Shown here one piece after another: positions 43,191 to 52,000 of a stretch of DNA of 64,000 bases; position 1 is the stretch's first letter; every line of letters starts with the position of its first letter. Source of the DNA: Saprospiraceae bacterium. GTDB taxonomy: Bacteria; Bacteroidota; Bacteroidia; Chitinophagales; Saprospiraceae. Both the position numbers and the translations under genes were made by a program. The DNA is taken from positions 1 to 64,000 of the forward strand of contig JADLHT010000017.1 in NCBI GenBank assembly GCA_020848695.1. The letters run 5' to 3'. A model generated the notes under the pieces. The model did no database searches and was not told the origin of the DNA. It saw nothing but the letters and a program-made list of their open reading frames with translations.

Positions 43191-45692
43191 ATGATCTGGA
43201 TGCAAAGAATTGCATTTAATATATTATTCCTAATACTCCTCGGTCAGATAAATCTGGTTGCTCAGTCAGTATATAACACAAGAGTTATTCTGGTTTCTTC
43301 TTCCGCAAAAGAGCGCCTAAATCCGTGTTATTATTTAACGATTGTTGATTCAGTTGCAAATGGAGTAGTTGAAGATACTGCTGGTAATGGAGGTAAGGTT
43401 GATCTTACATACACCCCAAATCCAGGATTTACCGGGAATGACACCTTGGTAATTCGATATGAAGATATGGTGGCAGGAGGTAAAATTATCTACAGAAGTT
43501 ATATCTATCAAACGGTTAATTCGATTTTAGAGACTAAGAATGATTTTATCACTGTTTATAAAGGACAGAACGACGTAGAAATTAATGTACTAGAGAATGA
43601 CTACAGCAGTATAAAAGGCATCAGCCCATTTAGCATAAAAAACATACCTGCGTATTTTAACCTTTCAGGAACTCCTGCTATAGTTTCAGACAGTATTATT
43701 AAGTTTTCAACCACAGGATCTACTGAAGGTGCTGGATCCTTAACATATCGTGTTTGTGATACTTTTGGTCTTTGTAAAGAAGCTATAGTTAATATATCAA
43801 TTGTTGATACACTTAAGTTGAAGCTTAGTGATACTATTAGTGTATTTACTCCTGAGGATCAGAGTTTTCAGATATTATTACCTTATTTTGGATTTGCTGT
43901 TGATGTCAGCCCTAAACATGGAAGCATTACTTTTGAAGGAACTTCGGTTCTTTACAAGCCTCATAATAATTACAATGGGCTCGATACCTTTATTGTTAAA
44001 AAGTCAAACTTGAAACGGTACTTTTTTGTACAAGTATTGCCAATGCCTGAACAAAATAGTGTGATAATGCCGGATGTTTTTTTTACGCCAGTTGATCAAG
44101 CTATAGTATTTGATGTTTCCCAAAACGATTTAAAGTCAGTTATAGGGCAATATCCAATTAAGGATACCAACAAGCCCAGTAAAGGGATACTCAATAAACT
44201 CAATACCAAAGGATTGTTTGAATATATACCACAGGCTGGATATTCGGGAGTTCAAACCTTTGAGTACCAAATTAATATCCAAGGTATTCCTGAATATGCG
44301 ACAGTCCGGATTTATATAGGAGATTATGAGCCTCTCACAGATGCAAGCTATGAAATTAAAACTTATAAGAATTTACCCATTTTGTTGAGCTATCAAATTC
44401 CTATTAATGCCTATAACTTCAGCTCAACTTCAGATTCTTTAAGTTATTATCCGGGATGGGATACGGTAACTATTAATGCAAAGAATAATTGTTCTTATAC
44501 TTTTATAGGATACAATCAATTAATTTACCGACCCTTATTAAATACTGTTGGAATTGATACATTTAGTATTAATTATTGCATAGATAGTACCGGTAATTGT
44601 GTTACGGCAAATATAAAAATAGAGGTCTTGCTGGAAAGTGCAAATTGCAACAAACAATGTGCCGGCGATTGTGTATGGCCAGGAGATGTTGATATGAATG
44701 GGCAGGTTGACATGAAAGACTTATTAAGCCTTGGATATGAGTTGGGTGAAACAGGACCGGCAAGAAGTTTGACAGGTAATTCATTTCGTGCACATCATGC
44801 TAACAACTGGGGCAAATACCTAGCTAACACTGGATTAGATTTAAAAAACGCAGATTGCAATGGAGATAGTGTTATTAATATTAATGATACTTTAGCTATT
44901 TTTAATTCATATGGATCTAAGCATAGTTTAGTACCCAATGAAATTTACTCTAAAGGTAATTTTCCAATCTACTTTAACATACTAGATACGAGCCTTAACA
45001 GTGGTGATATTGGTATGATTGAAGTCCAAATTGGAGATGATCAATATAAAGCCGTTAATGTTTCAGGTTACTCATATGTATTGGATTATAATAAAAAGGC
45101 TATCGTAGACTCTTCTTTATATGTGGATTATTATGAGCAAGATTGGTTCGGCAGAACGGCTACTTTAATCAATATGTTTAAAAAACCTTATGACGGTAGG
45201 CTTGAAAGCGGTTTTGTAAGAACTAATGGTGCTAAAGTTAGTGGTAAAGGAAAAACAGAAGTTCTTGTTTATATTGTTGAGGATGACCTTCAACCATTTG
45301 GAAGTGATTACCAAAATACATATTTACCATTTCATTTTAGCAATATAATATATCAAGGAGAAAATGGAATCAAATACAAGTTGGAGGATACTACAGTATT
45401 CGTTAACAGAAATTCCAAGCAATCAGAGGATAAAGTTGTAATTTTAAAAGATAAGAAGTTAATTGTATATCCAAATCCTGCATCAGAATACATCATGATT
45501 CATATGAACGGAAGGAATTCAATTACCTCCTATGAATTATTTTCTATTAACGGCAAACAAATTATTTCTAACCATGAACCTGATCCAAAACAGAATCAAT
45601 TAAGCATTCTTGGATTGACTAATGGAGTCTATATTCTCAAAGTACAGACACCGGTAGGTGTAATTACCCGAAAAATTGAAATTTTGAATTAA
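43191..45692 (+). CDS. Secreted cadherin-like/dockerin-like protein with T9SS type A sorting domain
   Basis: An 833-residue exported protein. Signal peptide about 4-25, then about five tandem Ig/cadherin-like modules (30-480; each with NDFITVYKGQNDVEINVLEND-like or FTPVDQAIVFDVSQNDLK-like start and TYTPNPGFTGNDTLVI strand). Next a dockerin-like pair of EF-hand-type loops (GDVDMNGQVDMKDL and DCNGDSVININDT, about 500-570), then a cohesin-like beta region, and the Por-type tail YPNPASEYIMIHM. An attached terminator lies at 45737. It is a surface or secreted polysaccharide-related protein by analogy. Confidence 0.88.
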   Translation: MIWMQRIAFNILFLILLGQINLVAQSVYNTRVILVSSSAKERLNPCYYLTIVDSVANGVVEDTAGNGGKVDLTYTPNPGFTGNDTLVIRYEDMVAGGKIIYRSYIYQTVNSILETKNDFITVYKGQNDVEINVLENDYSSIKGISPFSIKNIPAYFNLSGTPAIVSDSIIKFSTTGSTEGAGSLTYRVCDTFGLCKEAIVNISIVDTLKLKLSDTISVFTPEDQSFQILLPYFGFAVDVSPKHGSITFEGTSVLYKPHNNYNGLDTFIVKKSNLKRYFFVQVLPMPEQNSVIMPDVFFTPVDQAIVFDVSQNDLKSVIGQYPIKDTNKPSKGILNKLNTKGLFEYIPQAGYSGVQTFEYQINIQGIPEYATVRIYIGDYEPLTDASYEIKTYKNLPILLSYQIPINAYNFSSTSDSLSYYPGWDTVTINAKNNCSYTFIGYNQLIYRPLLNTVGIDTFSINYCIDSTGNCVTANIKIEVLLESANCNKQCAGDCVWPGDVDMNGQVDMKDLLSLGYELGETGPARSLTGNSFRAHHANNWGKYLANTGLDLKNADCNGDSVININDTLAIFNSYGSKHSLVPNEIYSKGNFPIYFNILDTSLNSGDIGMIEVQIGDDQYKAVNVSGYSYVLDYNKKAIVDSSLYVDYYEQDWFGRTATLINMFKKPYDGRLESGFVRTNGAKVSGKGKTEVLVYIVEDDLQPFGSDYQNTYLPFHFSNIIYQGENGIKYKLEDTTVFVNRNSKQSEDKVVILKDKKLIVYPNPASEYIMIHMNGRNSITSYELFSINGKQIISNHEPDPKQNQLSILGLTNGVYILKVQTPVGVITRKIEILN

Positions 45693-45736
45693 TCCCTATT
45701 TTTATATAAACCCAGATCATTCTGATTATTGTTAAG

Positions 45737-45769
45737 AAATAAGCTGCCTAAATGGTGGCTTATTTTTTT
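45737..45769 (+). terminator. Intrinsic terminator of the 43191 gene
   Basis: A 12-base stem (45737-45748 with 45754-45765, two G-T wobbles) and 5-base loop, followed by a T run. It starts 44 bases after the stop codon. It also overlaps the lpxB stop codon from the opposite strand. Confidence 0.7.
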
Positions 45770-46872
45770 GGATCTAATTCTAAAAGTAAATTATTTGCCA
45801 GATCTGATGTTGAATTTGAAAGTACTCGAAATAGAAGTTCATATTCCTTTAACTGAATATTTCTTGATTCAGATTTAAGAAGTTTATAAAGTTCCATTTT
45901 AACATTTTGCAACGATAGTTCCGATTGAATAAGTTCTGTAACAATTTTTTTTTGCGCTATTAAGTTTACTAAACTAATATAAGGAACTTTTACCAATTGT
46001 TTTGCAATGTAATATGATAGGATATTGCCTTTGTAACAGATTACTTGTGGGACCTTAAAAAGGGCAGTTTCAAGTGTAGCAGTTCCTGAAGTTACGAGTG
46101 CTGCCTTGCTGTTGTATAACAGGTTGTAAGTATCATTATATACAACATTTACCTTAATTCCAATCTCTGAAATAATCTTATAATACAGTTCTTTGTGTTG
46201 AATTAATCCTGCGATAACAATTTGATATTCTGTTTCATTTGCTAGGCTCTTTAAAAATATGGGAAGCAAATTTTTTATTTCCTGAATTCGACTTCCCGGA
46301 AGCAATGCTATTATTTCCTGTTGATTCAGATTGTGTCTAATTCGAAATTCTGGATTGTTAATAAAATTTTGAATTGTATTTAGTAATGGATGTCCGTAAT
46401 ATTCTGCGTTAATATTGTGTTTTTTAAAATATTCTTTTTCGAAAGGAAGAATTACATACAATTTTTTAATACAATTTCTTAATATATTAACTCTGCTTTC
46501 TTTCCAGGCCCAAACCTGAGGAGCAATATAATAATAGACAGGTATTTTATTTGAGTGCGCCCATACAGCCATTCTTAAATTGAAACCAGGATAGTCGATT
46601 AATAAAAGGGCATCCGGTTTAAATTCTAAAATGGATTTTTTTGTAAGTTTAAAAAGTTTTAATATTTTAAAAATATTTGCGAGAACTTCCACAAAACCCA
46701 TAAAATTCGCTTCTTCACATCTTACATCTATATTGACTCCTTCGGCTGCTAGCAGATTACCTCCCCAACCTTTCCATGTAATATTTGGGGAAATCTTGTT
46801 AATCGATTTTACTAAATTGCTACCATGAAGATCTCCAGAAGCTTCTCCTGCAATAATATAGATCTTTTTCAC
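45760..46872 (-). CDS. lpxB: Lipid-A-disaccharide synthase
   Basis: Joins UDP-2,3-diacylglucosamine and lipid X into the disaccharide core of lipid A on the inner face of the inner membrane. The 370-residue protein has the N-terminal IYIIAGEASGDLHGSNLV motif, WGWGGN, the PQVWAWKESRV segment, and the VTSGTATLETALFKVPQVICYK UDP-binding motif near 270. It is the final gene of the surE-hyp-lpxB unit, with a 3-base gap to the upstream gene, and ends inside a terminator. Confidence 0.95.
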   Translation of the reverse strand: MKKIYIIAGEASGDLHGSNLVKSINKISPNITWKGWGGNLLAAEGVNIDVRCEEANFMGFVEVLANIFKILKLFKLTKKSILEFKPDALLLIDYPGFNLRMAVWAHSNKIPVYYYIAPQVWAWKESRVNILRNCIKKLYVILPFEKEYFKKHNINAEYYGHPLLNTIQNFINNPEFRIRHNLNQQEIIALLPGSRIQEIKNLLPIFLKSLANETEYQIVIAGLIQHKELYYKIISEIGIKVNVVYNDTYNLLYNSKAALVTSGTATLETALFKVPQVICYKGNILSYYIAKQLVKVPYISLVNLIAQKKIVTELIQSELSLQNVKMELYKLLKSESRNIQLKEYELLFRVLSNSTSDLANNLLLELDPKK

Positions 46873-46875
46873 TTG

Positions 46876-47199
46876 TTAAATGCTTAATAGTTCGTAACCG
46901 TACAGATACATCCATAGACCAACGTACAATAAAGTAGGAAATACAACTCCTCTCATGGAATTGTGCCAGGAAAGACGATTAAAGCTGTGCAAAGGAATTA
47001 AATTAGAGACAATTGAGATTAGACCAATAGTTCTCTCTCTAAAATTAGGTGCAAGTCCACTCGAATTTAGAATATCTTTTGAATCAAGGAAATCGTAAAC
47101 CGAAAGCACAATTGCGTACATAACAAACGGAACAATGAATCCGGTAATAATCCCTAAGAGAATATGATTGTATTTTGAAAGTGGAGTTTTATTCAACAT
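46876..47199 (-). CDS. Small integral membrane protein
   Basis: A 107-residue protein with three predicted transmembrane helices (about 12-32, 57-72 and 85-105), unknown function. It overlaps surE by 11 bases and precedes lpxB by 3 bases, so it is translated with them. The sequence KYNHILLGIITGFIVPFV shows the first helix. It may assist an envelope step, but that is inferred only from position. Confidence 0.6.
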   Translation of the reverse strand: MLNKTPLSKYNHILLGIITGFIVPFVMYAIVLSVYDFLDSKDILNSSGLAPNFRERTIGLISIVSNLIPLHSFNRLSWHNSMRGVVFPTLLYVGLWMYLYGYELLSI

Positions 47200-47968
47200 G
47201 TGATTCCAAATATTTTAGGTCAGGAATGGCGGTGTGAATGGTAAGATCATGCCCTGAAGGCACAATGCTTATGTATCCATCAGCTAAGGCCTTTAAATCT
47301 GTGTTTTCTCTGTCATCGATGCAAACAAATTGTCCAGTTAACCAGTAATAAACTTCGTTTCTTGGGTCGCGTCCTTCTTTGAATTCTTCAATCCAGTTGC
47401 CTTCAGCCTGAACACAAATTTTTGTACCTTTAATTTCTTTCTTTCTTAGTTTGGGTATATTGACATTTAGCAAACGGCAATTAACCAAGCCATTATTTAA
47501 TACTTTGGTTATTAAATCGCTTATAAAATGCGATGATGCATCAAAATCTGCATCGAAAGAATAATCCAATAAGGAGAAACCAATACTTGGAATTTTTTCT
47601 AAAGATGCTTCCATTGCAGCAGACATCGTTCCTGAATATATTATATTAATTGAGGCATTAGAACCATGATTGATTCCCGAAATGCATAAATCAATTGTTC
47701 TTTCCTTAAATAAAACATTTTTAGCAATTTTTACGCAATCTACGGGGGTGCCAGAACACTCATAAGATTCAACATCATCAAATATCTGAACTTTATGAAT
47801 CCTGAGAGGCTGATTTATAGTAATGGCATGCCCCATTCCTGATTGAGGAGAGTTAGGTGCTACAACTACTACTTCACCCAGTTTTTTTGCAATGCCAACC
47901 AAAGCTTTAAGTCCGGGGGCAAAAATGCCGTCATCATTGGTTACTAATATAAGTTTCTTTAATTTCAT
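47189..47968 (-). CDS. surE: 5'/3'-nucleotidase SurE
   Basis: Metal-dependent nucleoside monophosphate phosphatase for survival in stationary phase. The 259-residue protein has the metal site VTNDDGIFAPG at the N-terminus, PNSPQSGMGHAIT, the conserved NHGSNASINIIYSGTMSAAME and the C-terminal half of the fold. Divergent from holA, it leads the surE-hyp-lpxB unit. A -7 box (CAAATATA read on plus, 47983-47990) is 15 bases upstream. Confidence 0.95.
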   Translation of the reverse strand: MKLKKLILVTNDDGIFAPGLKALVGIAKKLGEVVVVAPNSPQSGMGHAITINQPLRIHKVQIFDDVESYECSGTPVDCVKIAKNVLFKERTIDLCISGINHGSNASINIIYSGTMSAAMEASLEKIPSIGFSLLDYSFDADFDASSHFISDLITKVLNNGLVNCRLLNVNIPKLRKKEIKGTKICVQAEGNWIEEFKEGRDPRNEVYYWLTGQFVCIDDRENTDLKALADGYISIVPSGHDLTIHTAIPDLKYLESHVE

Positions 47969-48014
47969 CTTAAATTAACGCTCAAATATAACTAGTACAG
48001 TGCATTGAAACAGC

Positions 48015-48022
48015 TATTTTTG
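48015..48022 (+). promoter_or_regulatory. -7 box of holA
   Basis: TATTTTTG fits TAnnTTTG and lies 21 bases before the holA ATG. The divergent surE box on the other strand is 25 bases away, so the two promoters lie back to back. Confidence 0.4.
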
Positions 48023-48043
48023 AGGCATTAGAATCCACCCCGA

Positions 48044-49048
48044 ATGTACGAGGATATTAGAAAGAGTATTCGAAACAAAACATTAAATCCAATTTATTTT
48101 CTAACAGGAGAGGAAAATTACCAGATTGATAAATTGGTAGAATTGGCAGAAGAATTAATCATACCCGAAGAACAAAAGGATTTTAATCTGCAGGTTTTTT
48201 ATGGAAACGATACGACGATTAAACAAATTATTGAAGCTTGCAGACAATATCCTTTTATAGGAAACCACAAGCTAGTCATACTCAAAGAGGCTCAATATAT
48301 TAAAGATTGGGATAATATAATAAACTATATTCAATCGGTATCAAATTATTGTACCTTAGTTATTGCTTACAAGCATAAGAAACCGGATGGAAGGGTAAAT
48401 TGGGTAAAATCTTTAAAATCTAAAGCTATATACTTTGAATCAAAATCTCTGTCTGATTACCAGCTTCCCAATTTCATCAAAAATCTAGCAAATGAGTTAA
48501 GTCTTAAACTGGAAGACCAGGCTATTCAAATGTTAGCAGAACATGTCGGTAATAATCTTTCCCAAATTGAAAATGAATTGGAAAAAATTAAATTAGTAAT
48601 TGACCCTAAGGAAAAATTGTCTGTAGATAAAATTTCAAAATTCATTGGAGTAAGCAGAGATTTCAATATTTTCGAACTCAACAAGTCATTATCAAATAAA
48701 GATTTTAAAAGAAGTATAATGATTATGCAAAATATTGCCGAGAATTTAAAAAGCAATCCTCTGGTTTTATTAATTGGAAATTTGCATAGTCATTTTGTTA
48801 AAATTTGGTTGACAAAACATTATTTTCAAAAGAATGATGTAGAGTTACAGACATTGTTAAGGCTTCCATTTGCAGGTTTCATTAAAGAATACAGAGAGGC
48901 CTCGAAGCTATACTCAATGAGTGAGCTTCATAATATTTTTAATTATTTGAAAGAGTATGACCTTCGTTCTAAAGGTGTTCGCTCTGAGAATACTTCTAAT
49001 GAGGAAGTTTTTAGAGAGCTTATTTTAAAAATTTGTTTAAATAAATAA
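48044..49048 (+). CDS. holA: DNA polymerase III subunit delta
   Basis: Opens the sliding clamp in the clamp-loader complex. The 334-residue protein has the HolA pattern NPIYFLTGEENYQIDKLVELAE, a central domain without a full Walker A (as is normal for delta), then DFNIFELNKSLSNKD, and the C-terminal collar helices with LHSHFVKIWL. Its TAA stop overlaps the ATG of the alpha-2-macroglobulin gene by one base, so the two are coupled. Confidence 0.92.
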   Translation: MYEDIRKSIRNKTLNPIYFLTGEENYQIDKLVELAEELIIPEEQKDFNLQVFYGNDTTIKQIIEACRQYPFIGNHKLVILKEAQYIKDWDNIINYIQSVSNYCTLVIAYKHKKPDGRVNWVKSLKSKAIYFESKSLSDYQLPNFIKNLANELSLKLEDQAIQMLAEHVGNNLSQIENELEKIKLVIDPKEKLSVDKISKFIGVSRDFNIFELNKSLSNKDFKRSIMIMQNIAENLKSNPLVLLIGNLHSHFVKIWLTKHYFQKNDVELQTLLRLPFAGFIKEYREASKLYSMSELHNIFNYLKEYDLRSKGVRSENTSNEEVFRELILKICLNK

Positions 49049-52000
49049 TGATGCTAAGATTATTTTTTTGTGCAATTGTGCTTGTAGTTGTCATGGGGAC
49101 CTGCAGCAAGGCTAAGAAAACCATTACAAGAAATGTAGATGCTTATTCAGCTTATATTAATGCATATCCTAAAGGTTTTTTGAAATCAAAAAGTAATATA
49201 AATATTTATTTTACCCGGAAAGCTATTGATTCTTCCAGAATTGGTTCGAATTTAAATTTAAATGAATTTGCTATTAAACCTTCACTTGCTGGAAGTGCGA
49301 AATGGGTGAATGAATATACCATTTCTTTTGAGCCGGATGAGTCCAAGATCGATCGTAGTATATCTTATGTGGCTTCAGTTAATTTGAAATCAATATTTCA
49401 AGATGTGCCGGACTCACTACAAATGTTTAGTTTTGAACTGACATTTGTTCCAATAATTTTTCAGGTTGAATGGGATTTCCTACATTCAGACGAACAGAAC
49501 GATGGTGCCATGTCTTTAGAAGGAATCCTTACCTCAACAGATAATGTTTCGGTCGAAAAAATTGAAAAGTCAATTCTCGCTAAGGTAAACCATCAAGTTC
49601 AACCACTAATAAGGATAGTTAAATTAGACAATGAATTCAATTCTTATCAAATAAAAATCTCTAATATTCAACGCTCTGAAGAAGATTTGAATCTTGTGGT
49701 TGAATGGAAGTCCGATCCGGATAAAAATGAAACAAGGATGGAGCAAAGTTTTTCAGTTCCATCAAGAAATATTTTTATTGTTACGGGTCTAAAGGAAGAT
49801 AGGGAAGATCCAAAATGTTTGATGGTCTATTTTTCAGATAAATTGGATGCTACTCAGGATTTAAGAGGATTGATCAGCATAAACAGAGATTCAGTTAAAC
49901 CCAGTTTTGTTATTGAGAAAGATATTGTTCATGTCAATTTTAAAGCAGATGAATTTCGAACGGGCGAACTAACGGTACATGATAAAATAAAAAATGTAAA
50001 TGGGAAAAACCTTTCCATTAAATTTTCACATACATTTAAATTTGAAGAAGAATTACCGGCTGTTCGGATACTAGGTAAAGGGAAAGTGTTGCCCTATTCC
50101 AAGAATGTAATATTGCCTTTCGAAGCTATTAATTTGAATTATGTTGATGTAGAAATATTTAAAATTTTTTCAAACAACGTACTATACAATTTGCATCTAA
50201 ATGATTATGACAATGAATATATGATGACTAAATTGGGTAAAGTGGTGCATCAGCAAACCATTAATTTAAAGGAGTTGCAGAATCTCGATAACAGGACCAA
50301 ATGGATAAGTTATGGGCTTGATCTTTCGAAATTGATAAATCCGGAACTTGGAGCAATGTATGAAGTAAGATTGATATTTAGGCCTCAGTACTCTTCTTAT
50401 CGTTGTAAAGATGCAAAAATGAAAGCCAATCCAAGATCAGAACAATTTGATTTAAGTAGTTCTGACAGTTATAATTCTTGGTGGGCGGGATATGGTTTTT
50501 TAGAAATTGAGAATGACTCTGAACCGGGTAAAATGATCAATAGAGATAATCATTGTTATGAATACAACAATCCGTGTTGTATAGCATATTATACCAGTGA
50601 GAATTTTAGTAGATTAAGCTTTATAGCTTCGAATTTGGCCGTCATGGTAAAACATTCTAACAATCAACATGAGATGATGATCACTGTCTATGACGTCATT
50701 TCTTCGGTGCCTGTTAAGAATGCAAACGTTAAAATTTATGATCGCCAATTACAAGAATTGAAGTCTGTTCAAACAGATGGATCAGGTATGATTAGTTGCA
50801 AAGTTGATGGTACTCCAGGATATGTTTTGGCAAATGATGGAAGGAATTATGCTTATTTGAAACTGGATGAATCACTTTCTATTACTACCAGCGAATTCGA
50901 AATTGATGGTGTTCAATCCAAAGACGGGATAAAATCATTTGTTTTTATGGAACGAGGTATTTGGCGACCCGGAGATACGATTCATGGAAATCTTTTACTC
51001 AATCAAGAAGGTAACCAAATTCCAAAAAACTTTCCGGTTCAAATCGAGTTAAGAAGTCCAAGTAATCAACAGGTACAACAAATAGTATTGAATTCAAATT
51101 CAATGGGTCTCTATTATTTCAAGCTTAGTACTCTGCCAACGGATATTACAGGAAGATATTCGCTTAAAATTCGTTATGGATCTTCAGAGCTGGTGAAAAC
51201 CTTGCAGATCGAAACCATCAAGCCTAATCGTTTTAAATTTGATTGGATATTTGATGATAATCTGCTATATAATTCCGTTGCAAAAATAAATGCTCAATTT
51301 CTTCATGGTTTTCCGGCATCAGAAAAGAAAATTAACATAAAAGCCCATATTAGTAATGTGGTTCCGGAATTTAAACGTTTTAATAAATTTTCTTTTTTCG
51401 ATCCAAGTTTAAGTAACAATTTTGAAATTAAAGACCTATATGAGGGACTAACAAAGTCAGATGGATCAGTGAACATTAAGATTGATGATATAAAGATTAA
51501 CAATAGTTATGGAAAGATTAGCGCAACATTTATATCTGAAATTATGGATGAAGGTGGTGATTTAAGTACAGATTATACTACTAAAATATTTGATGAATAT
51601 GACGAATATGTTGGAATTCAAATGCCTGAAACTAACTATGAGTCCTATTATTCAGATCAAAAATTGTCTGGTGTCAAAGTTGCTTGTGTTGATCGGAAAG
51701 GTAATCCTCTTAGCAATCGACAATTAAAAGTTGAACTGTTTTATGTTGATAGAAGCTGGTGGTATGAAATCCGAAGGCTATCTTCTGAGTATTCCGAAAA
51801 TGCTAATTATGTACTGAGTGAAGTCCATAATTGTACAACAGATTCAAAAGGTTTGGCGGAAGTAAGCTTTAATTTGAAAAGGTACAATTCATATTTTATA
51901 AAAGTTAGTTCATCTGAAACAGATCATACTGCAGGAAGCCTATTCTACACAGGATGGAATTTCAATTCAACGGATCAATCCAAAGATTATGTTCAGTTAC

